A DNA stretch of 41,616 bases. It comes from CAVAVT01 sp963592185. GTDB lineage: Bacteria > Bacillota > Negativicutes > Selenomonadales > Selenomonadaceae. A model generated the notes under the pieces. That model saw only the letters and a list, made by a program, of their open reading frames with translations, was not told the DNA's origin and did not search any database. This document shows, piece by piece, positions 8,521-17,910 of the stretch. The number at the start of each line of letters is the position of its first letter. Position 1 is the stretch's first letter. Both the position numbers and the translations under genes were made by a program. The stretch spans positions 1-41,616 of the forward strand of contig CAVAVT010000009.1 in NCBI GenBank assembly GCA_963592185.1. The letters run 5' to 3'.

Positions 8521-9398
8521 GCCTTTTTCCCCCTGTTCAACATCGGATAACCAAGCTTTTCACGCTGCTCAAGATAGCATTCTGCACACATGCGTGCAAG
8601 CTTTCTAACACGTCCAATAAATGCTGTACGCTGGGAAACAGAAATTGCTCCACGGGCATCAAGAAGATTGAAGGTATGGGAGCACTTCAGTACATAGTCA
8701 TAAGCCGGATGTACGTAGCCCTGCTCGATTACTCTTACAGCTTCCTTTTCATACTTGTCAAAAAGCTCGAAGAGAAGCTTTTCATCGGAAAGGTCAAAGG
8801 AATAGGTGGACTGCTCAAACTCGTTCTGATGGAATACATCACCGTAGGTATACTGGTCATTCCACTGAATGTCGTATACGTTCTCCACGCCCTGAATGTA
8901 CATTGCAAGACGCTCCAGACCATAGGTTATCTCAGAAGCAACAGGCTTGATATCCTGGCTTCCTACCTGCTGGAAATAGGTAAACTGGGTGATTTCCATT
9001 CCGTCCAGCCATACCTCCCAGCCAAGGCCCCAGGCGCCCAGTGTAGGGGATTCCCAGTTGTCCTCAACGAAACGGATATCGTGCTGTTTGGGGTCAATGC
9101 CAAGGCGCTCAAGGCTCTCCAGATAAAGCTCCTGAATATTGTTTGGGGAAGGCTTCATGATAACCTGGAACTGATGGTGCTGGTAGAGACGGTTCGGGTT
9201 GTCTCCATAGCGGCCGTCAGCCGGACGGCGTGAAGGCTCCACATAAGCCACATTCCACGGCTCCGGTCCCAATACACGAAGGAAGGTGAAGGGATTCATT
9301 GTGCCTGCGCCCTTCTCCACATCATAGGGCTCTGCAAGTATACAGCCCTGCTCTGACCAGAACTGCTGCAAAGCCAGGATAATCTCCTGAAATTTCAT
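8517..9398 (-). CDS. glyQ: Glycyl-tRNA synthetase alpha subunit
   Basis: GlyQ holds the class II catalytic core of glycyl-tRNA synthetase, making glycyl-adenylate and charging tRNA-Gly. The protein has 293 residues, the usual size. It begins with FQEIILALQQFWSEQGC and includes EPYDVEKGAGTMNP and YVEPSRRPADGRYGDNPNRL, hallmark GlyQ motifs, followed by GWEVWLDGMEITQFTYFQQ. The ATG has AAGGAGGAG nearby. It is the first gene after a glycine-specific T-box leader and is followed by glyS with a four-base overlap. Confidence 0.98.
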   Translation of the reverse strand: MKFQEIILALQQFWSEQGCILAEPYDVEKGAGTMNPFTFLRVLGPEPWNVAYVEPSRRPADGRYGDNPNRLYQHHQFQVIMKPSPNNIQELYLESLERLGIDPKQHDIRFVEDNWESPTLGAWGLGWEVWLDGMEITQFTYFQQVGSQDIKPVASEITYGLERLAMYIQGVENVYDIQWNDQYTYGDVFHQNEFEQSTYSFDLSDEKLLFELFDKYEKEAVRVIEQGYVHPAYDYVLKCSHTFNLLDARGAISVSQRTAFIGRVRKLARMCAECYLEQREKLGYPMLNRGKKA

Positions 9399-9445
9399 AT
9401 TGCTGCTCCTCCTTAATTCCGGGGTAACGCCAGCTTTTATATGAC

Positions 9446-9635
9446 AAAAAAGCCCCGCCCCCGTAACTCAACGTTACAGGGACGAGACTGTAATCCCGCG
9501 GTTCCACCCTGATTGGCTTGAAAGCCCACCTCAATAATCTTTTCTTGTAAATGCTCCGGAGTGCCTTTCATCCACATGGCGGTCTCTCACCATCTCCGCC
9601 TCGCTGACAGGGATTTTCCTCTCCTTCATTGCTAA
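9446..9635 (-). promoter_or_regulatory. T-box leader, glycine specific (glyQS)
   Basis: The leader contains the T-box sequence AGGGTGGAACCGCG (9510-9497), which binds the free CCA end of uncharged tRNA. It is followed by an 11-bp terminator hairpin (9483-9457) and T6 (9451-9446). In Stem I the specifier triplet GGC (9565-9563) is followed by a purine and then CTCC, which can pair with the upstream GGAG, the standard specifier-loop position. GGC is a glycine codon, matching the glyQS genes. The expected behaviour is read-through when tRNA-Gly is uncharged. Confidence 0.95.
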
Positions 9636-9640
9636 TAACG

Positions 9641-9669
9641 AGTTTAGCAAATACAGCTGTCATTGTCAA
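9641..9669 (-). promoter_or_regulatory. Promoter of the glyQS T-box transcript
   Basis: TTGACA (9669-9664) and TAAACT (9646-9641) are 17 bases apart on the minus strand, with a TGC extension before the -10. The TGA inside the -35 box is the recO stop codon, so promoter and upstream gene overlap. Confidence 0.85.
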
Positions 9670-10415
9670 TGCTGTGCAGGAAGCTGATTTATAAAGGACA
9701 AAGATTTTAATGGATGTCCGATAACGTAATGAAGATTATCCAAAAGAAGCTTTTCCGCCAAAAGCAAATCTGCCTTTTTCACTGTAAAACTTCCCGGGTT
9801 GTGCCAGTCCAGCTGCTCCAGCATCAGCATAAACTCCCTTGTGGACTGGGGCAATGACTGTACATCCCCAAGACCTTCTCCCACATGTTCCCTGCAGAGC
9901 GCACCGCCAGCTTCCAGAGAAATCAGGCTGTCTCCCTCTATAAGCTCTCCTCCGTGGACACAGTGTGTGAGCTGCAGCTGAAATCCTGCACAGGCTAAAA
10001 GCTGATATCCTGCTGCCAGTGCAATAAGCCTTGGGCTTTTGCTTTCAAATACCGCCAAAATATCCACCAGCAGGTCATACACTTCTGGCTGGGGCATTTT
10101 TTCCGGAAAGATTTCAGGGACAATCTCCGCCACAAAAGCCCCATATGCCATGGCGGTAAGATCTGTGCCTATTACCCTGCAGCTTCTTATGAGGCTGCAG
10201 CTCCTTACCGTATCAATCCGCTGCCCCTCGGAAAGCTGGACCTCCAGTATATTAAACATCTGCAGCCCTCCAGCCAAAGGACTTTTGGGCCGTCTGCTGC
10301 CGTAGGCCGCGGCCCTTATCCATCCGGCATCCTTTGAAAACAGGGTGACAATCTTATCTGCATCGCCCCAGTTTTTCACGCCAAGGACAACCGCTTCTGT
10401 CTTATATTGGCCCAT
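9666..10415 (-). CDS. recO: DNA repair protein RecO
   Basis: RecO loads RecA and anneals strands in the RecFOR pathway. The 249-residue protein has the N-terminal OB-fold (EAVVLGVKNWGDADKIVTLF, then GWIRAAAYGSRRPKSPLAGG) and an alpha-helical C-terminal domain. The region where many Gram-positive RecO proteins have a four-cysteine zinc site reads LTHCVHGGE ... GGALC, so one CxxC pair is incomplete. Its ATG overlaps the era stop by one base (TAATG). It ends the phoH-ybeY-era-recO operon, and its stop codon is embedded in the glyQ promoter. Confidence 0.93.
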   Translation of the reverse strand: MGQYKTEAVVLGVKNWGDADKIVTLFSKDAGWIRAAAYGSRRPKSPLAGGLQMFNILEVQLSEGQRIDTVRSCSLIRSCRVIGTDLTAMAYGAFVAEIVPEIFPEKMPQPEVYDLLVDILAVFESKSPRLIALAAGYQLLACAGFQLQLTHCVHGGELIEGDSLISLEAGGALCREHVGEGLGDVQSLPQSTREFMLMLEQLDWHNPGSFTVKKADLLLAEKLLLDNLHYVIGHPLKSLSFINQLPAQH

Positions 10416-11311
10416 TATTCAAAGCCAAGTCCCTTAAGCACATTGTCTCTGTTGCGCCAGTCTTTCTTGACCTTTACCCATATATCCAGGAATACCTTTG
10501 CTCCGAGAAGGGTTTCAATATCTTTTCGTGCATTTGCGCCGATGAGCTTCAGCATCTGTCCCTTCTTGCCGATAACAATGCCCTTCTGGGATTCACGCTC
10601 CACATAAATTGTAACCCGGACAAAGATATCACCATTGGGCCGGGTGGTCATTTCCTCCATATCAACGGCAATGGCATGGGGGATTTCCTCCCTTGTAAGC
10701 TCCAGTGCCTTTTCACGGACCATTTCGCAGACAATCATTCTTTCCGGCTGGTCTGTAACCATGTCGTCCGGATAATACTGGGGCCCCTCTGGAAGATACT
10801 TTTCCACCTCATTCATGAGACGGTCAAGATTGACCTTTTCCTTTGCGGATACAGGAACTACGCCCTGGAAGGGATACTTGTCAGTGTATCTGGAAATAAT
10901 TGGGAGCACAGCTTCCTTTTCAATCAAATCCAGCTTATTGACTATGAGAATAACAGGCTTGTTGGTGGACTGAAGTCTCTCCAGAATGTAAAATTCTCCA
11001 GCTCCCATATCCTCTGTGGCATCCACCACGAAGAAGATTGCATCAACTTCTTTAAGAGTGTTTTCCGCAGCCTTTACCATGTATTCTCCCAGCTTGTGCT
11101 TGGGCTTGTGGATACCCGGTGTATCCAAAAATACAGCCTGATACTCCGGACGGGTAAGTATGCAGAGTATGCGGTTTCTAGTGGTCTGCGGCTTGTCGGA
11201 CATAATGGCGATTTTCTGCCCTATGAGACTGTTTATAAGGGTGGATTTTCCCACATTCGGACGTCCAATTACCGCAATAAATCCAGATTTGTGCTTTTTA
11301 TTATTTTCCAT
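10415..11311 (-). CDS. era: GTPase Era
   Basis: Era is an essential GTPase that binds the 3' end of 16S rRNA during 30S assembly. The G-domain motifs are G1 GRPNVGKST (about residues 16-24), G3 DTPGIHKPKHKLG, and G4 NKLD. The C-terminal KH domain has VIGKKGQMLKLIGANARKDI. The 298-residue length is standard. I choose the ATG at 11311, which has AGAGGA eight bases upstream; a GTG at 11329 would add six residues and contains that Shine-Dalgarno site. It sits between ybeY and recO, the usual Firmicute order. Confidence 0.97.
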   Translation of the reverse strand: MENNKKHKSGFIAVIGRPNVGKSTLINSLIGQKIAIMSDKPQTTRNRILCILTRPEYQAVFLDTPGIHKPKHKLGEYMVKAAENTLKEVDAIFFVVDATEDMGAGEFYILERLQSTNKPVILIVNKLDLIEKEAVLPIISRYTDKYPFQGVVPVSAKEKVNLDRLMNEVEKYLPEGPQYYPDDMVTDQPERMIVCEMVREKALELTREEIPHAIAVDMEEMTTRPNGDIFVRVTIYVERESQKGIVIGKKGQMLKLIGANARKDIETLLGAKVFLDIWVKVKKDWRNRDNVLKGLGFE

Positions 11312-11331
11312 AAAGGTATCCTCTTTCACAT

Positions 11332-11796
11332 TTATTCTCTGGGGATTCCCAGTTTATCCATTACGTAGCGCTGCTCTTCTTCCATTTCCTTCCGCTCTTC
11401 TTCCTCCATGTGGTCGTAGCCCAGAAGGTGCAGCATACCGTGAACCGTCAGAAACGCCATTTCACGCTTCAGGCTGTGTCCATATTCAGCGGCCTGTTCC
11501 TCCGCACGCTCCACGGAGATTATTATATCTCCCAGAACATTCACATCCGGACCGCCCTCCACATCCGGCTCCTCGCTTTCATTCAGCGCAAATGAAAGTA
11601 CATCTGTAGGCCTGTCAATTTTTCTATATTCAAGATTCAGCTTATGTATGTACTGATTGTTTGTCAGGGTAATGCTTACTTCTGCATTGGGTACATCATA
11701 AAGTTCCGCTGTTTTTTCCGCTGCCGCTCTGACATTTTCCTCTATTTCCTTTGAAAATTCCAGCTCCTCCGGGCAGGTACTCATGATAACATTCAT
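11332..11796 (-). CDS. ybeY: Endoribonuclease YbeY (16S rRNA maturation)
   Basis: YbeY is a zinc-dependent endoribonuclease involved in 16S rRNA 3' end maturation and ribosome quality control. The zinc motif HGMLHLLGYDH near the C-terminus matches the family H-x3-H-x5-H pattern. The upstream block DRPTDVLSFALNE and GDIIISVERAEEQAAEYGHS are also characteristic. The length of 154 residues is normal. The start overlaps the phoH stop by four bases (ATGA), and era follows about 20 bases later. YbeY, Era and PhoH are functionally linked to ribosome and RNA metabolism. Confidence 0.97.
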   Translation of the reverse strand: MNVIMSTCPEELEFSKEIEENVRAAAEKTAELYDVPNAEVSITLTNNQYIHKLNLEYRKIDRPTDVLSFALNESEEPDVEGGPDVNVLGDIIISVERAEEQAAEYGHSLKREMAFLTVHGMLHLLGYDHMEEEERKEMEEEQRYVMDKLGIPRE

Positions 11797-12836
11797 TGCT
11801 TATTGTCCTCCTGCTCTGCCTTATTGCCAGCCTTGCGCTGCTTCAGCCTTTCTGCCTCAAACTTGTCATAGGCTGATACAATCCTTGCCACCACATCATG
11901 TCTGATAACGTCCATTGGGTCAAGGCGTACAATTCCTATTCCTTTTACCCCTTCCAAAACTTCCGAAGCTTCCCTAAGGCCGCTGGTAACTCCCCGGGGC
12001 AGGTCAATCTGTCCCACATCACCAGTGACCACCATTCTGGAACCGAAACCAAGACGTGTAAGGAACATTTTCATCTGCTTTGCGGTGGTATTCTGCGCCT
12101 CGTCCAATATTACAAAGGCATCCTCCAATGTACGTCCACGCATGTATGCCAATGGCGCAATCTCAATTATCCCCTTGGACATAAGCTTCTGATAGGTGTC
12201 CAGACCCAAAATATCCTGCAGGGCATCATAGAGGGGGCGGAGGTACGGGTCTACCTTTTCCTGAAGGTCTCCCGGCAAAAAGCCCAGTCTTTCCCCTGCC
12301 TCAACTGCCGGACGAGTGAGAATAATCTTCTCCACCTCTTTGTTTCTGAGAGCTGCCACCGCCATGACCACCGCCAGATAAGTTTTTCCCGTACCTGCAG
12401 GACCAATGCCGAAGGTTACAGAGTTGTTTCGAATGGTGTCCAGATATATGCGCTGGCCAAGGGTTTTGGGGCGCACATGTCTTCCTCTGGAGGTTACAAG
12501 CACTGTATCGCTGAAAAGCTGGTGCAGGTCCTCCCCTTTGCCGCCCTTTACAAGGCCGATACTGTATCTGACTTCATGCATTGTAATACTGGTTCCCTGC
12601 CTGTAAAGGTACTGAAGCTCCCGGACAACTCTGGCAGCCTGCTCAACTACCTCTGCCTCGCCGCTGATTTCCAGCTCATCTCCACGGCTGACAAAACGGC
12701 AGTCAAAGTTTTCCATTATTACATGTATGTGCTCATCCTTGTCTCCAAGCAGGGAGTATGCCTCCTGCCTGTCACTAAATGAAATTTTCTCTTCTGAAAC
12801 CTTCTGCAAAAAACTTCCTCCCAGCTGAAATGCCAC
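11793..12836 (-). CDS. phoH: PhoH-family ATPase
   Basis: The 347-residue protein is a PhoH-like P-loop ATPase, possibly an RNA-acting enzyme; the physiological role is not firmly known. The Walker A motif GPAGTGKTY is at about residues 143-151. Further family blocks are LTRPAVEAGERLGFLPGD, a Walker B VILDEAQN, and MKMFLTRLGFGSRMVVTGD. An N-terminal KH-like region precedes the ATPase core. The chosen start is a GTG at 12836 with only a weak GAAG upstream, so the exact start is uncertain. It is the first gene of phoH-ybeY-era-recO. Confidence 0.93.
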   Translation of the reverse strand: MAFQLGGSFLQKVSEEKISFSDRQEAYSLLGDKDEHIHVIMENFDCRFVSRGDELEISGEAEVVEQAARVVRELQYLYRQGTSITMHEVRYSIGLVKGGKGEDLHQLFSDTVLVTSRGRHVRPKTLGQRIYLDTIRNNSVTFGIGPAGTGKTYLAVVMAVAALRNKEVEKIILTRPAVEAGERLGFLPGDLQEKVDPYLRPLYDALQDILGLDTYQKLMSKGIIEIAPLAYMRGRTLEDAFVILDEAQNTTAKQMKMFLTRLGFGSRMVVTGDVGQIDLPRGVTSGLREASEVLEGVKGIGIVRLDPMDVIRHDVVARIVSAYDKFEAERLKQRKAGNKAEQEDNKQ

Positions 12837-12886
12837 AATATATCTTCACTAAATAAAAATCTTTTTCATATCATAATATATACATT

Positions 12887-12915
12887 ATTATACATTTCAC
12901 ATTAATTTTAAACAA
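12887..12915 (-). promoter_or_regulatory. Promoter of the phoH-ybeY-era-recO operon
   Basis: On the minus strand TTGTTT (12915-12910) and a perfect TATAAT (12892-12887) are 17 bases apart. Transcription would start near 12880, about 45 bases before the phoH GTG. Confidence 0.75.
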
Positions 12916-12970
12916 TAGCCCAGCAACCTTGTTAATATAGCAGAAATTCTCCAAAACTATCCCATTTTCA

Positions 12971-13024
12971 TAAAAAATACCGGTCTCCATGACGGATTTA
13001 AAGTCCGACAATGGAAACCGGTAT
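12971..13024 (-). terminator. Terminator of the nuo operon
   Basis: A long inverted repeat spans 12977-13024. The outer arms ATACCGGT/ACCGGTAT enclose TCCAT and TCCGAC/GACGGA segments that continue the stem to a small AT-rich loop. On the minus strand it ends in TTTTTT (12976-12971). It lies 15 bases after the nuoN stop. Confidence 0.9.
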
Positions 13025-13038
13025 GTATCCTTAAATAT

Positions 13039-14463
13039 TTAACTCATAAACATTTTTGCCGCCATGCCCGTAATGTGTGACAGAGGCTCCGGCCATACGC
13101 CGCACAGTAGAGTAAGTCCCAGAGAAATCAATACTGATACACGTACAGCACCATTTATGCATATCGGTGTATCAGCCCCCGGATTAAGGTACATTGCCTT
13201 AACCACCAGGAGATAGTAATAAACGGAAATCATGGACATTACAAAGCCGATAACAGCCAGCCACAGATACCCCTGCTCCACAACAGCTGTGAACAGGTAC
13301 AGCTTTCCGGCAAATCCCGCTGTAGGAGGGATTCCTGCCATGGAAAGCAGAGAGACGGTCATAACCGCCGCAAGCAATGGAGCTGATTTTGACAGCCCTG
13401 ACACCTGGTCCTGTCCCGTGCCTCCACGCTGGGTATCCACCACCGACAGCACCCCAAAGGCTCCTGCATTGGCAAAGACGTACAGCATACCGTAGAACAT
13501 TACGCCCTTCATTCCTGCAGGGTCTGCCGCCACCATGCCCACCATCATATACCCGGCCTGGGCAATGGAGGAATAAGCCAGCATCCTCTTAACATCCTGC
13601 TGCCTTATTGCCATAATATTTCCGCCAATCATACATATTGCGGAAAACAGTGCCAATATGGGCAGCCAATATCCAGCCAAAAACGGGAAGGCTGTATATA
13701 TAGCACGCATTAAAATGGCAATACCTGCAGCCTTTGAACCCATGGCCAAAAGGGCTGTTACAGGTGTAGGTGCTCCCTGATAAACATCCGGCGCCCACAT
13801 GTGGAAGGGGATAACCGACAGTTTAAAGAAAAATCCCGTAAGGATAAGGGTTACTCCCACAATGCCAATTGGCGACAGCAGTCCAATGTTTCTTGTCATA
13901 TCAAGGAATATTATGCTTCCTGTTGCTCCATACACAAGGCTGATGCCAAACAGCATAACCGCTGTGGAGCCAGCGCCAATTATTAAATATTTCACCGCAG
14001 CCTCGCTGGAATCCTTAGAATCCATTTTCGCACCGGAAAGCACGTAAAAAGATATGGTCATAAGCTCCAGTCCTACAAAGGCGGTAATAAAGTCAGTTGC
14101 TGATGCCAAAATAAACATTCCCAGCATGGCAAAAAGGGTCAGATAATAAAACTCTCCCTTAAAGCGTATCCCCCGGCGGACATAATCCCCTGAAAAGAGG
14201 AAGGTAAACAGCACCGCCGCCATAAACAGCTGTTTAAAGAACAAGGCGTAATTGTCATTGATGAACATCCCTTCCATGAAGAATCTGCTTGCACCTTCAT
14301 GATAAAGAGAAAAACTATATGCCAGAAGCAACACCAGTCCTGCTGAAGCAATGACCGATACACCCTTTTCCACATCCCTTGAGGGAACAATCAAATCCAC
14401 CGCCATCACAGCCAGGGCCAGCACCAATACGCCTATTTCCAATGTTATTGCAGAAAAATCCAT
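13039..14463 (-). CDS. nuoN: Complex I membrane subunit NuoN
   Basis: NuoN is one of the three antiporter-like proton-pumping subunits of complex I. The 474-residue protein is almost entirely hydrophobic with about 14 membrane segments. Family landmarks are the TAFVGLELMTISFYVL region with its conserved glutamate, KYLIIGAGSTAVMLFGISL, and PFHMWAPDVYQGAPTPVTA followed by the lysine in MGSKAAGIA. The start is supported by TAGGAGGT, which overlaps the end of nuoM. It is the last gene of the operon and is followed by a strong terminator. Confidence 0.96.
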   Translation of the reverse strand: MDFSAITLEIGVLVLALAVMAVDLIVPSRDVEKGVSVIASAGLVLLLAYSFSLYHEGASRFFMEGMFINDNYALFFKQLFMAAVLFTFLFSGDYVRRGIRFKGEFYYLTLFAMLGMFILASATDFITAFVGLELMTISFYVLSGAKMDSKDSSEAAVKYLIIGAGSTAVMLFGISLVYGATGSIIFLDMTRNIGLLSPIGIVGVTLILTGFFFKLSVIPFHMWAPDVYQGAPTPVTALLAMGSKAAGIAILMRAIYTAFPFLAGYWLPILALFSAICMIGGNIMAIRQQDVKRMLAYSSIAQAGYMMVGMVAADPAGMKGVMFYGMLYVFANAGAFGVLSVVDTQRGGTGQDQVSGLSKSAPLLAAVMTVSLLSMAGIPPTAGFAGKLYLFTAVVEQGYLWLAVIGFVMSMISVYYYLLVVKAMYLNPGADTPICINGAVRVSVLISLGLTLLCGVWPEPLSHITGMAAKMFMS

Positions 14464-14464
14464 A

Positions 14465-15994
14465 TTAGATACCTCCTAACAGTGTGGGCGCAGCTGCAAC
14501 AGCCTCAAGAAGCGGACGAAGCGGCTCGGTACCAGAAGCAATTATTCCCATGAGAAGCTGAGGGAATACGCCAAATCCCACAAGCACCAGCCCTAAAATA
14601 AACAGTGGCAGAAGCTCCACCCCTTTTGCATCGGAGTACACATCCAGACTGGAATCCCTTGGGCCAAAAAGAATTTTTGCCAGCATCCGCAGCACGTAAA
14701 GTGCTGTGAAAATAATGCCGGCGATAGCCAGCACAGCAAATACCGGATACACCCCAAAGGAACCAACGAAAATAGTAAATTCCGGAACGAAGCCGATAAG
14801 CCCCGGTAGTCCCAGGGATGCCATACCTGCCAGCATGAAGCCTACAGCCACCCTCGGCATTTGGTGGGCAAGTCCCCGAAGCTCCGTAATGCTTCTTCTG
14901 TGAGTTTTCTCATACACATAGCCAATCATGGCAAAGAACAGTGCGCTCATGATTCCATGGGCAAACATATTTGCCACAGCACCGCTGACACTTATTACAT
15001 TCAGCGCCGCAAAACCCAGCAGCACGTATCCCATATGGGACACGGAGGAATAACCTATGATATACTTCAAATCCTTCTGCACCAAAGCAATATAGGCCGC
15101 ATACATTACATTGAGCATTGCCAGAAATGCGATTAACGGTGCCCAGAATTTTGCTCCCAGGGGCAGTACCAAAAGACCAATACGGATAAGACCATAGCCT
15201 CCGATTTTCTTAAGTACCCCGGCATGTATCATTGACACAGCTGTGGGGGCCCCGGCATAGCCATCCGGGGACCAGCTGTGAAAGGGGAACATGGATAACA
15301 GCGAGCCAAATCCCAGCATCAGTAAAAAGAATGCCATAATTTGGAATCCCTCGCTCAAATTGCCCTGCTGTCCAGCCAGCATAAGTGCATCCATGCTGAA
15401 GGTTCTGTACTCAGCTGGGAATGCCTGTATGTAGAGCGCCACAATCCCCACCAGCATAAACGCCGAACCCATCAGGAGATATATGGTGAGCTTCATACCG
15501 GAATATTCCTTGGAGACACGCTTTGTGGAGCCCCAGATTATTACCATGATGTAGATAGGTATTACCACCACCTCGTAACAAAGCAGGAATATGAACAAAT
15601 CCCTTGCCACGAAAGTTCCGGTAACTCCGGCAAGAAGTATCATCAGCAAAATGTAAAATTCCTTGGTGCGAATCTCTATATTCCAGGAACTGAAAACCGC
15701 CGCAAGTCCAATAAGCTCCGTTAAAAGCAACATGGGCAGGGATATTCCGTCCACACCTAAAGCGTAGGACACACCCAAATCCTTAATCCAGGGAATTTCC
15801 TCACAAAACTGCATTCCCCCGGCAGATATATCATAGGAAATATATGCATACACCGTAAGGCTTAGAGCTATAAGCATGGCTCCAGCTGAAATCACCTTTA
15901 CAGCTCCCTTGGACTCATTGGATAAAAAACATATCAGCAATGCCGCCAGCAAAGGTGTCAGCAAAACTGTCGAAAGCAATGGAAAATTCACCAT
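14465..15994 (-). CDS. nuoM: Complex I membrane subunit NuoM
   Basis: NuoM is an antiporter-like subunit of the complex I membrane arm. It has 509 residues, about 14 hydrophobic segments, and landmarks such as LLCYEVVVIPIYIMVIIWG with the conserved glutamate, PFHSWSPDGYAGAPTAVSM, and GYSSVSHMGYVLLG. The ATG shares one base with the nuoL stop codon (TGATG). Its size and order between nuoL and nuoN match the standard nuo arrangement. Confidence 0.96.
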   Translation of the reverse strand: MVNFPLLSTVLLTPLLAALLICFLSNESKGAVKVISAGAMLIALSLTVYAYISYDISAGGMQFCEEIPWIKDLGVSYALGVDGISLPMLLLTELIGLAAVFSSWNIEIRTKEFYILLMILLAGVTGTFVARDLFIFLLCYEVVVIPIYIMVIIWGSTKRVSKEYSGMKLTIYLLMGSAFMLVGIVALYIQAFPAEYRTFSMDALMLAGQQGNLSEGFQIMAFFLLMLGFGSLLSMFPFHSWSPDGYAGAPTAVSMIHAGVLKKIGGYGLIRIGLLVLPLGAKFWAPLIAFLAMLNVMYAAYIALVQKDLKYIIGYSSVSHMGYVLLGFAALNVISVSGAVANMFAHGIMSALFFAMIGYVYEKTHRRSITELRGLAHQMPRVAVGFMLAGMASLGLPGLIGFVPEFTIFVGSFGVYPVFAVLAIAGIIFTALYVLRMLAKILFGPRDSSLDVYSDAKGVELLPLFILGLVLVGFGVFPQLLMGIIASGTEPLRPLLEAVAAAPTLLGGI

Positions 15995-17898
15995 CAGAAC
16001 CCACCTCCCAGCTGAAGCATTACTCTATAAGCACAAAACAGACCAATAACAGCCAGAAGTATAACTCCGCAATAGAACACAGCCAGTGAACGCTGAACCT
16101 GCCCATTCTGCACACTGGTAAAGGCATCACTGAGATATCTTGTAACCATTGCCAGTGAATTAACCACACCGTCCACAATATGTATATCTATCCAGTAAAG
16201 GATTTTTCCCATACCATCCACACAGAACTTGGTAAAAAAGGCATAAATTTCATCAATATAGCACTTGTTGAAGCTCAGAGTGTAAAGCACCCCAGCCCTT
16301 TTGGCTGCAGCCTCTGAAGACCATTCCTTCACAGCATAAAGCTTCCAGGCAACGAAGAATGCAATCAGTGCCAAAATTGTGGAGCTTCCAGCTATAGCAA
16401 TGTTGATGGGCTCATGCTCCGCAGGGCCGAATCTTACCCATTCTCCAAATCCCAGCATATGCCCCAGGAATCCAGATACTATGGACAACACAGCCAGTAC
16501 AGCCAATGGACCCCTCATAAACCAGGACACCTCATGTGCCTTTTCGCTTTCCTCAGATGGCTGTCCAAAAAATACCGCAAAAAGAAGTCTAGCCATGTAG
16601 AATGCGGTCATAAAGGCTGTCATCGTTGCTAGAATAAAAAGCGCCGGGCTTACCTCTGCCGCAGCGGCTAAAATTTCATCCTTTGAAAAGAATCCAGCAA
16701 AGGGCGGTATTCCTGAAATGGCAAGAACACCTATTGTCATGGCTGCAAAGGTGAAGGGCATTTTTTTCCTCAGACCACCCATTTTAAATATATCCGCCTC
16801 GTCAGCCATGGCATGCATAACAGCACCTGCGCAAAGGAACAGCAACGCCTTGAAGAAGGCGTGTGTCATAAGATGAAAGAGCGATGCTGTCAGAGAGCCG
16901 ACTCCAAGAGCCAGCATCATGTACCCCAGCTGGCTTATGGTGGAATATGCCAGAATGCGCTTTATCGGGCGCTGGGTCAGGGCTATAAAAGCCGCAAAAA
17001 TAGCTGTAAATCCTCCAACCCAGGCAATAACCTCCATTACCCCCGGCAGGGAGCTGAACATAAAGTATGCCCTTGCTACAAGGTAAACACCAGCCACAAC
17101 CATGGTAGCCGCATGAATCAGAGCAGATACCGGCGTTGGACCCTCCATTGCATCCGGCAGCCACACATGCAGAGGGAACTGTCCGGATTTGCCAATGGGG
17201 CCAACAAAGCACAGCAGAGCCACAACGGTCATAAAGGCGGCTCCGCCAGCCATGATAAACTTTGGAACCAATGTCTGAAGCTCAATAAAGTCCAGAGTTC
17301 CAAAGGTAATCTCCAGAATCAGAATTCCGAGAAGCAATCCAAAATCCCCCACACGGGTGGTAATAAACGCCTTCTTTGCAGCTTCCCTTGCGGATTCCTT
17401 GTAATAATAGAAGCCTATCAAAAGATATGAGCAAAGCCCCACAAGCTCCCAGAAAACGTACATTTCAAGGAAATTAACCGACAGTACCAATCCCAGCATG
17501 GATGCAGCAAACAGTGAAAGATACGCAAAAAATCGGCTGAAGCCCGGATCCCCATGCATGTATCCCACGGAATAAATCTGTACCAGAAGGGATACTGTGG
17601 TTACCACAAAAAGCATCATCGCTGTCAACGGGTCGATAAGCACACCCATTGCAATGTCCAGTCCCCCAACAGAAAACCATTGGATTCGCTGAACAAATGG
17701 ATTTTCCACAGCAATGCCGCCATTGATTACCGCTGCCACAACTCCCAATGCCAACAGGAAGCTGGCGGTACTTGCTGTTATGGCAATACCTGCGGATAAA
17801 TGTTTAAAAGGTCTGGTAATCAAGCCGATGATTAAAAATGCGGCTGCCGGAAGAAGCGGAATCAGCCAGGAATGCTCAAGTGCGAACAACGCTAACAT
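15994..17898 (-). CDS. nuoL: Complex I membrane subunit NuoL
   Basis: NuoL is the distal antiporter-like subunit of complex I. The 634-residue length is close to that of E. coli NuoL (613), long enough for the extra lateral helix at the C-terminus. Landmarks include FWELVGLCSYLLIGFYY with the conserved glutamate, KSGQFPLHVWLPDAMEGPTP, and AYSTISQLGYMMLALGVGS. The ATG at 17898 lies 12 bases after the nuoK stop, and nuoM follows with a one-base overlap. Confidence 0.97.
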   Translation of the reverse strand: MLALFALEHSWLIPLLPAAAFLIIGLITRPFKHLSAGIAITASTASFLLALGVVAAVINGGIAVENPFVQRIQWFSVGGLDIAMGVLIDPLTAMMLFVVTTVSLLVQIYSVGYMHGDPGFSRFFAYLSLFAASMLGLVLSVNFLEMYVFWELVGLCSYLLIGFYYYKESAREAAKKAFITTRVGDFGLLLGILILEITFGTLDFIELQTLVPKFIMAGGAAFMTVVALLCFVGPIGKSGQFPLHVWLPDAMEGPTPVSALIHAATMVVAGVYLVARAYFMFSSLPGVMEVIAWVGGFTAIFAAFIALTQRPIKRILAYSTISQLGYMMLALGVGSLTASLFHLMTHAFFKALLFLCAGAVMHAMADEADIFKMGGLRKKMPFTFAAMTIGVLAISGIPPFAGFFSKDEILAAAAEVSPALFILATMTAFMTAFYMARLLFAVFFGQPSEESEKAHEVSWFMRGPLAVLAVLSIVSGFLGHMLGFGEWVRFGPAEHEPINIAIAGSSTILALIAFFVAWKLYAVKEWSSEAAAKRAGVLYTLSFNKCYIDEIYAFFTKFCVDGMGKILYWIDIHIVDGVVNSLAMVTRYLSDAFTSVQNGQVQRSLAVFYCGVILLAVIGLFCAYRVMLQLGGGF

Positions 17899-17910
17899 AT
17901 TCTTCTCCCC

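Noticed and set aside
11898..12782. Plus-strand 294-codon frame antisense to phoH
   Set aside because: It sits inside a clear PhoH gene and has no recognisable domain.
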